Positions 50,401 through 61,790 of a stretch of DNA of 64,000 nucleotides are shown piece by piece. A model generated the notes under the pieces. It was given only the letters and a program-made list of their open reading frames with translations. It was not told the DNA's origin and ran no database searches. The position numbers and the translations under genes were made by a program. How positions within the stretch are numbered: position 1 is the stretch's first letter; each line of letters opens with the position of its first letter. The stretch is from Moringa oleifera (lineage: Eukaryota; Streptophyta; Magnoliopsida; Brassicales; Moringaceae). The stretch is taken from positions 8,000,001 through 8,064,000 of the forward strand of contig JAJFZO010000609.1 in NCBI GenBank assembly GCA_021397835.1, in the 5' to 3' direction.

Positions 50401-51480
50401 AGAATGACCTACTAATGCCCCATTTCCTATAGCATGTTCCTAGCAGAAGTATTTCATTTATTCAGTACCATGATAGAGCAATGGCACAGAGCATACGATT
50501 CTCATATCATCAGCAGAACATAATCAAATCCAGCACTTCCTTCAGAGAGAGAGAATGCAGAATTCCATCTCCACACACACACACACACACAAAAACATAT
50601 TTACATAAATACATACTACCAACACGATGTCATACACACAAACACATGCATGCACATTACAAATAAATACATGAACAATATAATCCAGCAGAACGCTAAA
50701 AGTTCAATCAGAACCCTAGACCAAGTTACTACTTTTTTTTTTCTTACAATGTTAACATGAACAAGCAAGGTGTGCATGCAGCACCTAAGACATAAGTTTA
50801 ACTTTACATCAGTGAGAACAATCCATGGATACTATCCCATATTTCATTTCAGTCACACAAGCCCACAATCAAGATTTCCAAGCCAACCAACAAATATTAT
50901 TCCCTCCAAGATAACATATACACAATTTCTCCACATTACCTTGTCTTTACCATAGTACTGCAATAGCATGCAAGTAGTATTCAGCAAATCCTCAACAAAA
51001 GCCAAAGAGAGCTTACATTTTCCAACAATAGCCAATCAAACATCATTCATATATTTCTTTCAATGACCAATTATTATGTCGAAACTATAAAATGAAATTT
51101 AACACTGGGAAAAGCATCTAATCACAAGCCAATTAAATTTCCAACCAAAAAAGAAAAGAAGAATCACTAAGTGACGTCCATCAATAAAACCATAGCTGAA
51201 GCACAGAAAACAGAAATGAGTAGCCCTTTTAAACATACAACATCCATGTATAGAACATTTTGCATGTCTGTGTATAGGACGGTGAAATTACCTTTGGATC
51301 GTCTTCTTTCTTCTCTTTGAGCTGATTCAAGACATCGATGCACTCCGCAAACTTCCGGGACTGGAAGTAGAGAGCGGCGTCCTTGCCGAGAGCTGCTGTT
51401 ACAGAGAGTACACCATCATCGTCAGCAGCAGAGCCATCTCGATTCGCAGTCGTAGATGATGACGAATCTCGCGAATCCAT
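41431..51480 (-). CDS. CNOT10: CCR4-NOT transcription complex subunit 10 homologue, 6 exons, 848 aa
   Basis: The exons are 51480-51292, 49718-49632, 47500-47336, 47219-47133, 47054-46983 and 43377-41431. All introns are GT-AG and all fall in phase 0. The product is 848 aa, close to plant CNOT10 proteins as I remember them. It begins MDSRDSSSS and has a low-complexity acidic N-terminus, then TPR-type helical repeats: YFQSRKFAECIDVLNQL at 38-54, AIIWFHLHEYSKALSVLEPL at 148-167, then many in the last exon, such as NNLGCIYYRLGKYHAASVLF and LYANLSALFAMQGDLERAQ. CNOT10 is known to bind CNOT11 and the N-terminus of the CNOT1 scaffold in the cytoplasmic mRNA deadenylase complex. The last exon carries 648 of 848 residues. 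Open frame continues upstream of this ATG only from a TTG codon. Confidence 0.93.
43378..46982 (-). other. Long intron 5 of the CNOT10 gene (3605 bp)
   Basis: The donor GTATG follows GCG at 46983, and the acceptor TTCCAG precedes 43377. It is the largest intron, and no other gene was recognised inside it on either strand. A tandem duplication lies within it. Confidence 0.85.
45604..46034. repeat. Tandem duplication of about 200 bp inside CNOT10 intron 5
   Basis: Two diverged copies, about 45604-45804 and 45844-46034, share TCAAGAAC.CAGCT, CAGATATTG.TTGGAAGG.CAACATAT, an A-rich run and ACAAAGACTGT in the same order and spacing (offset 233-240 bp). Both copies carry poly-A near the end. Confidence 0.8.
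49266..49310. repeat. Compound (TA)n(GA)n microsatellite in CNOT10 intron 2
   Basis: About 20 bp of TA, then GGGG, then about 20 bp of GA. Confidence 0.9.
50571..50591. repeat. (CA)n microsatellite in CNOT10 intron 1
   Basis: A CA run of about 20 bp. Confidence 0.9.
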
Positions 51481-51860
51481 TATCGGATCGACCAATCAGA
51501 ACCGAGAATTAGAACACACACTCCTCACCGAACGAAGTCGCACAGTGTCAGTGCCCGAAGGTCCAAGGAAACCCTAACTTTCTTCAAGGAAATCTCAGCA
51601 GAAATGATTTGAAATTCATTTAGGGTCCCCAAAAAATAGGATATATTTTATTGAACCCGTGAAAATAAACTCCGTAGAAATTGCAGAGATGGACAGTGAG
51701 TTCGTGATTTGCAGAGAGAAACCTACGCGGCCAAATTGGGGCGAGTGGAAATACGGATAGAGAGAGAAAGGGGAGAGTTACTTCGGTGGGTTTTGAGTCC
51801 AAAATGAGCAACTTCGGTGTGGGTCGGATCGAGTGCATCCCTGGTGTATGTGTCATGTGT
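51481..51860 (-). promoter_or_regulatory. 5' UTR and promoter region of the CNOT10 gene
   Basis: This GC-richer stretch lies just upstream of the start codon, before the DNA becomes very AT-rich. No TATA box is obvious. A 78-codon frame within it (51856-51620) has no recognisable similarity and probably is not translated. Confidence 0.4.
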
Positions 51861-52940
51861 TCGTCTTATGCTATAAAGTAAAGTCTGGAAAATGAAATAT
51901 AAAAAATAATAATAAAAAGATATTAATCATAGATGTTAACCAATACTTTTCCATCAAATAAAAGTTACCCTAAAACTTTCAGAAAAAAATATTATTAATT
52001 TCACGCCTATAAAGTAATTTCATGCCCTTTTTATGAATTGTGGGTGTTGCAAAATTATAACCGAAATGATTAACAGTGTCTTAAAATTCAAATTTCTTAA
52101 AAGAAAAATAAATATTTTTTATTTGTTTAAATGAAAGAAAAAATTATTATTGCTAGGATAATATAAAAAAATTAAATTATATGTGTTCTTTATTTTAAAT
52201 TCTAAAATATCGATTGGTTCAATTGCAACTTTAATGTTTAAATTTGATTTAATTTAGATCTGTTATAAAAAATTAATTATATTTTTATTGTTAAAATACT
52301 TTAAAAATCACTTAAATAAATTTTACATTCTATTTCAAATGCGTTATTCAAATATAAATATTTTTCAACTGATGATTTATGTTTAAAGAAAATTTTAAAA
52401 TATTGATAATATAAATTTTTTAAATAATTTTAGAATTCAAAAAAATTAAAAATTTTAATGTGATGGCAGTTTAAATATTATATATATATATATATATATA
52501 TAATTTTAAGTCAAAATTAGTGGTATAAAGTCCCATTTTGAATGTTTTTAATTTTTTTATTTTTTTGATAAAATATTAAAAGCATAATAAAACAATCAAT
52601 ATTGATGATTCAAATTAAAAAGTTAGTTTAAGATTTTTTTTAATATTTACCTTCATTATCATTGTTACCTTTTTATTATTTAAAAAAATTATGCATTTCT
52701 AAATTTTTAATATGAATTGTTTAATAAATACTTCTGAAAATACTTGAAAGAATAATAAATAAATTATTCACCCAGTAGGTCAGGTTCTTTATTAATTAAA
52801 TATATGTCTTCTTGTACAAGTTTTTAACACAAATTTTCTAACAAAAACTTATGAAAATGCATGAAATATAATAAATAAAGAATCTATCATAAATTCTTGT
52901 AGGAATAAGAGATAGGATAGGTGTTTTCTAGCACCAAGCT
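51860..52940. other. AT-rich intergenic stretch
   Basis: No gene was seen. It includes an AT microsatellite at 52479-52502. Confidence 0.5.
52479..52502. repeat. (TA)n microsatellite
   Basis: TA run of 24 bp. Confidence 0.9.
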
Positions 52941-52959
52941 AATCTATGTTCTCTTATTA

Positions 52960-55900
52960 GTTATTTAACGAATGTGTATTTAGAGGTATTGGATGACATC
53001 AAAGGAAATTGGAAGGTTATTAGGTTTTATAACTTTTTTAAAAGGTATCGTAGAAGATATTCTTATAACTTTTTTCGTAGTCTCTCAATTACTTCATTTC
53101 ATTCATGGGGTTGTATTAGCAATTTTAATGATATGCTTAATCAATAAAACCAAAAACAAAAAAGTGTCGTAAATCATTCCACTTGGCTACTAAAAAGATT
53201 TAAGGATGTTGTTATCAACTCTAAGCTTCATAATTTGCTTTTAGTTAGTTATCCGATCACGTGGGAGAGAACTAAGGGTAAAAATAATGTTATGAAAGAG
53301 AGAATAGATCATGCTCTTGTTAACCCCTCCTAATTGGCATTGTTTTCATAAGCTCGTTTAGATAATCTAATGGCTTCCATCTTACATCATTCCCTAATTT
53401 TTTTTTTTTTTTTGCATTTAAAAGCGATAGATGTTCAAGTTAATAGGAGAAATTCCAAATTTTATAACAAATGGTTGGTTGAACTTGACTTGGTGAATAT
53501 TATGCAAGGAAGCTAAGATAGTATTGGTGCCCACAACCTATTGTGTAGGCTAAGTTTATGCTCGAAAGTGCTTGCTAATTGGGGGAGATAATTGACAAAG
53601 AAGTTTCGAGGAAAAATCATACTTGTAAAAACTAACCAGAGTTCTTGTGTAATAAAGTGGACCAGGAGCCTATTGCTCAATTCAATAATCTTAAAAATAA
53701 ACTTGTCACTCTATTAACTCAAGATGAAGATCATCGATAGTAAAGGGCTAAACTACTTTGGCTTAAGGATGAGATTTAATATTAGATTCTTTCATGTTAT
53801 TACTAATGCTAGACATAATTCAAATAAGATTCCATGATTGAAATATGCAAATGGCTCTTGGTGTGATGCCGTTTTAGATTTGTATAAGTTCAAGAAGGAC
53901 TCATTTGATAATCTTTTTTTTACTAATGTGAATTTTTATGATCAGTTGATATGCATCGTTAATCTTATTATTTTTGCTGAGGACAATAATTTGTTGTTAG
54001 TTTTTTTTTTTTTATGATGGAAGAGATTAAAGCAACCTTATTTCAAATGCATTCGAACAAATCTTGAAGTCTGAATGGTTTTAATCCAACTTTTTACCAA
54101 AAGTTTTGGAAATAATGGGTCAAGATATTTTCAGCACTTTTTTGAAGTGCTTAGAGCTTATTGAATTTCTATTGGGTCTTAATGACACTCATATAGTATT
54201 AATCCCTAAATGTCAAACTTTTACTACTATGAATGATCGTAAACCAATATCACTTTGTAATTTTTTTATAAGATTATAACTTAAATGTTGATGAATAGAA
54301 TGAAGGTATTAGTGTCCAACGTGACTTTTATGGTTCAATTAGCTTTTGTTCAAAAGATTTCTATTATTGACAATGTCTTAATAGCATCTAAATTAATTCA
54401 TTATATGAAAAGGTAAACTTAGGGTAATGTCACTAAGGTTGTACTTAAACTTGTTATTAGTAGAATTTGTGATCGAGTTGATTAGGATTGCCTCAAACAA
54501 GTACTGTCAAAGCTGAGGTTTGTACCTAGATGGGTTGATTTACTTATGTTATGTGTGTCTTTTATGATGTACTATGTACTTGTTAATGATCTGAGAGAAT
54601 TTGACCAATTAAGTCTATATGTGATTTAAGATAAGGTGACTCATCATCACATTATCTTTTAATCTAGTGTGTAGAGGGTTTATCTACTCTTATTCGTAAA
54701 ACTAAAGGAAAAGGCCTTATTCATGAAAACAAGATTTATAGAGTGGTACCTGTTATTTCTTATATGTTTTTTTATAGATGATAGTTTTTTCTTTTTCAGA
54801 GCCAATATAGAGGGGAGTATGGTTATGAAGGATATCCTCTCCATTTATGAAGCTACATTTGGGCAAGCTATTAATTGGAAAGTTTAGTATCTTCTTCAGT
54901 AGTAATGTTTCATCAAATTCTCAAGTCTCTATTACTTCATTGTTAGGCATATCCAAACTATTAAATATATGTAGATACTTAGGTGTACGTTCTCTAATTG
55001 GTGAGATGAAAAAAAAAGAAATGTTTGATTATTTGAAAGATAGAATTTGGTTGAGAATTCAATCATAGCATGTTAAACCTTTATTAAAAGCAAGTCATGA
55101 GATCTTAGTCAATGCAATAATACAATTTATTTTCAGGTACTACATGAGTATTTTTCTATTGTCAATTTCTTTTGCAGATGAGATCAAGAGAATGATTAAC
55201 TCCTTCTAATGAGGATCAAAAAAGAATGATGGTGGTAGTATTAATAAAATATATTGGAATAGGCTATGTGTGAGAAAGAAGTTAAAGGTTTAGGCTATTG
55301 AGATTCCCATGGGTTCAATCTTGCTGTGTTAGAGAAACAAGGCTGCAAATTCATTTCTAGCCCTAATACTTTCGTAAGTTGGTCATTCAAAGCTAAATAT
55401 CTTTTCAAATGAGATTTTTTAATTGCCCAATTAAGGGCATAATCTAAGTTTTATTTGAAGAAGTACTTAGTATTCCTGAGTTGTGTTGGAAAATGAATTT
55501 CAATGGAAGATTGGTGATGGTAGTAGTATCGATGTTTGGCGTGATCCCTAGTTACATGATTTCACTCATTTAAGAATTGAAACTCCTATGGTTACTTAGT
55601 TGAATTCTTTGAAAGTGCAAGACCTTATGATCTTAGGTTGTAAAGAATGATATTTTGAGCTTCTTACAAAAATCTTTAATGAAAGGGATATGTGGGGCAT
55701 CTCAAGTATCCTTTAAGGCAAGAAAATTTTCAAGATATACATATTTAGCACTTTAGTAAAATTGGTATATATACATAGTCAATCCAGGCTATCGGTTGTA
55801 ATGGAGTTTTTATCATATAATAAGGTGTTTAGAGTTATTAGTGATTGGCGTAAACTATGAAAGGTGCAAGTTCTCTCAAAGGTGGTGTTACCCATAATTG

Positions 55901-56810
55901 CTTACCTGATAGAGCAAATCTACAAATTCAAGATATTAATATTCCACTATCTTGTGTGTTGTGTAATGCTAATATTGAGATTTTTTGGCATTTGTTTGTC
56001 CTTTGTTCTTTTGCCCAAAGTTGTTAGACTGAAACAAACTTGCATAATATTATTAATGTATGTTCTTTTAATGTGGAGAGTTTTTTTGAATAGTTATTTT
56101 CAGCGCTAACTATAGCGATTAATTTAAAATTTTAAAAGTAAACTATGATTATGTGGAACATTTAAAGACAAAAAACTGAGAAACTTTATAATAGTAAATA
56201 TTTGTTCTATTATTCAAAATGTACTTCTTACTTTGAATGTTTTATGTGATTCGCTAAAGGCTAAGAAGCAAGATATGTAGACTGTGAATAAGTTTGGAGG
56301 TGTAAGTTATGTTATGGTTGGCATAAGCCTCTATCTTTATTTTTTAAATGCAACTCTGATGTTGCCACTTTCTCTAATTTGAACTCTTTTAGAATGGGTG
56401 TTGTTCTATGAGATGGAAAATAAAAGTTATAGCTTGTTGAATGCATATGATCTCTACTTTATCCAATGTTAAAGAATGTGAGGTTTTATCTTCATTGGAA
56501 GCTATAAACAAGGTTCATGGTATGGGGATTAGGAATGTGATTTTTTAGCTTAATTCCAAAGGAATTCATATGCTATTAATTCTTCTATCATGGATTCTAC
56601 TAAGTTTGGCTTGATTATTCAAGGTTGCAAAAGTTTACTGTATTTGGATAAATTTTCTTTTCTTTTTATTTGTTATGCTCAAGGACAAGCTAATGTGGCA
56701 GCTTATGTGTTAATAAGAGAATCTCATTTTCATAGTGCTCCATCAATTTGTTTTGATGTTTTGAGTTGTTTAAGTGATTCCCTTAGAAACATATGTGCTG
56801 AGCTATGAAT
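52960..56810 (+). mobile_element. L1-type LINE relic (endonuclease, reverse transcriptase, zf-RVT, RNase H)
   Basis: Plant LINE ORF2 domains follow in order on the plus strand. Endonuclease at about 52980-53400 has WGCISNFNDML and SYPITWERTKGKNNVMKERI. RT at about 54350-55080 has DNVLIASKLIHYMKR, then the catalytic box changed to FIDDSFFFF near 54770-54790, then SSNVSSNSQVSITSLLGISK and YLGVRSLIG. The post-RT region at about 55150-55600 has SIDVWRDP. A zf-RVT relic is at about 55950-56050. An RNase H-like end at 56590-56808 has STKFGLIIQGCKSLL and QANVAAYVLIRESHF. Stops and frameshifts are frequent. The first ORF and poly-A tail were not identified. Confidence 0.85.
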
Positions 56811-56819
56811 TGATAAAAT

Positions 56820-58430
56820 GACAAAATATCATTATACTTGCACTATAAGTATAATTTTAAATTTATATATTTAAAATAAATAAAATTAAAAAATTAATAC
56901 TTATAAATTTTGTATGAATTTACAATAGACTAATATTTAGAGTATAATTATATAATATGTGAAAATTTATTTTTTCTTGAAAAGAAACAAAAAAATACAA
57001 TTAATATGATCTTTTTCTCATATAAAAAAAAACTAAACTTACAATTCTTGAATAAAAAAATTATAAATGATTATTATTTTTAAAATAATTTTATTTTTAA
57101 TTAATAAAAATTTAATAATTAATGATAATTCAGTTCTTATAAGAAACGCTAACCTGAGCTTTTGTCATAGTTTGCTTTTTTTTTATAATTGTTTGTTTTG
57201 TTATTGTAAGAAAAAGAAAATTCACTCACTATCTCATAATTGCAAAAGAAAAGTTAGAAGTTATTGATGATTACAACTTTTTTAGAGAATAAAAAAAACA
57301 TAAATTTAAAAAATAAAGACAAAATTATAATTTCATAATTTTTTTAAAAAAGTTACCCCAAGCTATAGTCTGAGGTAGCCCTCATATAGCTTCGCCTTAA
57401 GCTTAATGCACATTTAGATTATATTTGATATCCCCAAATATGTTTTTACATATTTTCAAAAAGAAAAAATTTAATCTTAGTAATCTATGTAAGCATACTT
57501 TTGCAAATAAGCTATTCACCATGCATTTAGATTTCTTATCAAACACTTAAAGTGTAAAAAATTTAAATTTTGATTTGTTATTAAAATAATTTATGCTAGT
57601 ATTTTTGACGGAGCATTTGCAAAGCCAAATTAAAATTGTTCCTAATGGTTATTGAAGCAAATCGAAACCACAATTTTTTTATTTAAGATATTTTTTTATT
57701 ATAATCTATAAAATAGCTAAAACAATATTATTTTAAGTAGATTTTTAGTATTTATGTGGTATGGACTGATTTTGTACATTATTACATGTAATAGTTTCTA
57801 TGTGAAGGAATTTCAATAAGTTACATTTCTAGAAAACACAAGTAGAAATTTTAATTAGGTAAGATGTCTAAAAACATTAAGTCAATCTCTCTGAGATTTT
57901 TTAAATTAAAGTAACAATTCCAATGTAATAATAAAAGATTCATCAAACAAGTTATCAATAACGTTAGAATCACTCAATTGAGAATTAATTTGATAATAAT
58001 AATAATATATAATCATTACAACAAAAAAATACTATAATAAAGTAAAATGCAATTTACATTTTATAGACATTTATGTTAATATACTTCCAACCATGTTATC
58101 AAGAGAAATTTTTTTAAGCATTTATAAAATATTTTTTCATGATAAGATTTATTTTTATTCATTTAAATTTAGATAAATATCTCATAAAATTTTGATATTT
58201 ACCTTATATTACCAATTAAATTCTTATGTTTAAAAAGTAATAAATCGAATAATAATCTATCAATTTGGTTCAAATTAAATATTTTTTAAAAATTTAAAAA
58301 TTATGAATATTCAAATTAAAAATCTTATATAATAAATTTTGACTTTAACTTTTTCACAAAAGTGAAAAAAAAAATTTAAGCTACCTTAATAATGCACGAA
58401 TATTCATCAGGATGTGTATTAATATAGTTA
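56820..58430. other. Very AT-rich stretch, nothing recognised
   Basis: A and T runs and short AT words. No coding similarity was read in any frame. Confidence 0.5.
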
Positions 58431-58439
58431 GACGAAATA

Positions 58440-59400
58440 TGCAAGAGAGAGTAGGCTATATATTATTTAAGCAAGAAGTTCATTGATTATGAGTGCAAAT
58501 ACTCATTGATGGAAAAGATCTGCTATACGTTAGCTTGGGCAACTAATTGATTAACATCAGTATTCGCTTAGTTATACTACTTGGGTTATTGCAAAACTTG
58601 ACTTTATTAAGCATTTGTTTGAGAAACTCTCCTTACTAAGAAGACTAACGAGGTGACAAGTCTTGTTATTAGAAATCAATTGACATATGTATCCCGAAAG
58701 CCAATCAAAGGGAGTGCAATTGCAGATTTTTTGGCCGAAAGCCATTGAAGAATATTAGCATGTATTTTTTGATTTCTCGAAAGAAGATCTTATTGCTTGT
58801 GTCGAAGATGAAGAAAATAGATGTCAAAAATGGTAGATGTATTTTGATAAGGGCATCCAATGCAACAAGTAATGGAATCAAAGCTCTTTTAATTTCTCTA
58901 GAAAAATAATGTTGCCTTTTTACTACTAGACTTGATTTTGATACCATCAACAATATGGTTGAATATGACGCAAGCATATTAGAATTAGAAGTTGCTATAC
59001 AAAAAAACAATAATAAACTAAATTGGAGGTACATGAAGATTCTACCCTAGTGATCTATCAGTTGAAATGGGAATGGATGACTCGACAACCAATTTTGGTT
59101 AAATACCATATATATGTGCAAGAGATACTCGAGAATTTCAAAAATGTTTATTTTCACTGTCTTCCTAGAGAGGACAATCAGATTGCAAGCGTTGCCATTC
59201 TTGCACCCACTTTACAAGTTAATCGCTTAGAAGAAGTACTATCAATAAAAATAAATATAAAAAAAATCCCTGACATACTGTTGTATGGCCATAAAAAAAG
59301 TAAAGGATAGCCAACCTATGTATCATGATATTAGAAGGTTCATCAAAGATGGAATATATTTGAGAAATGCAATAAAAAAAATGATTGAAAGATGTTAAGA
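58440..59400 (+). mobile_element. Ty3/gypsy fragment of Tat/Ogre type (two RNase H regions)
   Basis: The plus strand reads an RNase H-like segment, YECKYSLMEKICYTLAWAT, at about 58480-58540. Next comes TYVSRKPIKGSAIADFLAES at about 58685-58743. A second RNase H region follows at 59023-59310, with HEDSTLVIYQLKWEW and YFHCLPREDNQIASV. This order, with an additional RNase H after the first, is characteristic of Tat/Ogre gypsy elements. RT, integrase and LTRs are absent and the frame is broken, so it is a truncated remnant. Confidence 0.75.
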
Positions 59401-59419
59401 AGATTATAAGTCAATTTCA

Positions 59420-61440
59420 TCTTTTAACCTCCTTAACTCCTTGTTGATACTCTAGCTCTTCCTCTTACTAGATTCCTTCCCCATAGGTATATGTCAAGAC
59501 CATCGTCTCTTTTTTATTTTCATGAATAGTATTAATAACTCTTCCTTTAAGCCCTCAAAATATTACAAATCTTAATCAAATTCCTTACTACCCCTTTTAA
59601 GATCTCTTAATCTCTCACTTCTTCAAAAACTACCACGGTGAGCCCATCCACCTCCCGCAATCCTGCCTCTTATAGAACTCTTCAGCCATTACTGCTCCTT
59701 CCTGCTTCCCTCACTCTGTCATGGCAAATTGCTAGTGGGGTGACTGCCAAGCCATATACCCGAACCCAATCCTAGTGTAATTTCTATTGTCGATAACTAA
59801 ATGACACACTTCAAAAGAATCACATACCTCAATTGATACAATCTCTCCCTCCTCGTGGTCCTTACTTTATGTACTCATATGGATCTCTCCTAAAGTAAAA
59901 TTCAACTCCACCTCCAACAAAAAATCAATGTCGCTTGATTGGACCCCCCTCTGCCTTGGATCTACAAACTCGTGACTTCGGTGTAACTCAATTTGCCTCA
60001 CACATGCCTTTGTTGACTTCACTAAGTAAAATGAGTTACCTTTCTAGCCTAACCCATGTATCTGATAGCCTAACCCAACCGGGATGACAACCTAGCTCTT
60101 CTAGGCTCAATGCACTTCCTCAATCCACCAACCCCATCTTTTAAAACCCATCTCGCCCCAAGAATTGAAACCAACCCATATCTTTGTATTTCCAATCCGT
60201 TTTACCATCACCCAACATGCTTCTCATGTTTTCTTACTATCTTCTACCCTGCCTCTTTGTTGTGACCCATTAGTCATCTTGCTCAAGCTAACGCAACCAC
60301 AATATAGGCATACATCTGTATCCCACTTCGTTTCGCCTACTTCCCTTTAATTCCTATTAGCTGCACATGTAATTGCCCTCTTCCTCTTACACTTGTTTTC
60401 CCCTTCAACAACTCTCATTCTATAAAACACTCTCACTTGCCTCCACCCATCTGAAACCTTCACCATCGCCCAACATATATATGAATCTCTCTCTCTGATT
60501 CGTAATCCTAGTCAACTATAGAAATTCTCTGCTAATATTTGACTCAATTATTGTCAATAAGACTACTTCCATCTCTTTTTTTCCTTATTCACCACCCCAT
60601 GCTCATCTAGACAACCACCAAATTGTCCATCCATAGGTTAAACCACTTCATATCTTCCTTATTAGGTACATAAAACTTATTTACCTTTACTTTGCTCAAT
60701 AATCTATAAATTTTCATTATCTCCTATTTCATTAAATTCAAAAAATTTTCTCTTAATCCTAATAGCGGAAGGCATCACCCTTTTTTCATACACATTCTCT
60801 CCATTACTGAGACAGAAAAGTCCATACCTCTTATTTCCCGCTCCTTTATGCATAATCTCACTTTTTATCACTTAGTTATGAATGCACATGAAATGAACAA
60901 AAGAATAATAAAAACTAGTTGCTTATATTTCATGTGTTTTTAACATAATATATAAACAGACTTATTTTATTTATTTTTCACTATTATGTTAATGATTAAG
61001 ATTCTTTACATGCACATAGTTGGATTTAAAGCTTGCATGATGTAGCTGACTGTAAATTGTCGCATGGCACATTAACTGACAATATGTTCCATTTTATGTA
61101 TTGTACTTCTATTGATAGATATATGCCTATAAAATATAACCAAAAAATATTGCCTGAAAATGAAAGTACCTGGACGCATTACCAATCTTTTAATGACCGC
61201 AAAAATTACTTTCTCAATCAACTTGGATCAAAAAACGAGAAGTGTTCCCTCCCCACAAAAAGAAAAGAAAAACAGAAAAGAATCCAAATGTCATAAACCT
61301 ATGCTACCGTAATCCTCATATTAACTTAAATCTTAAGTTACAGTTCCCAGATATCGTCAAGTTAAAAGAAAAGCATCAAGAAATACTCCCAAAATATTCA
61401 ACAAGAAACAGTCAAATTATTGTGGGGTGTTTATCAAACC
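59420..61440. other. Intergenic stretch with a C-rich, G-poor plus strand at 59430-60800
   Basis: From about 59430 to 60800 the plus strand is rich in CT and CC words and poor in G, unlike the flanks. No open frame on either strand shows a family I recognise. From 60900 to 61440 the sequence returns to AT-rich and may border the 3' UTR of the RIF1-like gene. Confidence 0.4.
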
Positions 61441-61470
61441 AAAAGTAAAATTAAAATCACCAGAGACAAG

Positions 61471-61505
61471 CTGTTGGTTTTTGCTTTATTTTTATTTATG
61501 ACGTC
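61471..61505 (-). terminator. Candidate poly(A) signals of the RIF1-like gene
   Basis: On the minus strand AATAAA-type words occur in overlapping form (AAATAAAAATAAAG) about 290-320 nt after the stop codon. Use is inferred from position. Confidence 0.4.
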
Positions 61506-61790
61506 AAATTTTAGGATATAATTATCAGCAATTTGACAACTAAGATGATAAGAATGAATAACGAGAGAGCATCAGCCAGGAAGACAGAACACGACCCCTT
61601 TTATGCTTTTCCCTCAATCACTGAGATCAAGGCATCCTAATTACAGATTGTGATATAATTTACAATGAAGGTTGAAATGATTAATGACATTTCTGTATAC
61701 ACAACAACATAAACAAGACAAAGTACACTGCATGACTTATCCAAGTACCATTAGATACAGTGAGAAATCCATGCCGCACAGTAAATATAA

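Noticed and set aside
41431..51480. Biosynthetic or defence gene cluster involving the intact genes
   Set aside because: The four intact genes (SNARE, cell-wall protein, CNOT10, RIF1-like) are housekeeping or structural, unrelated, and separated by transposons.
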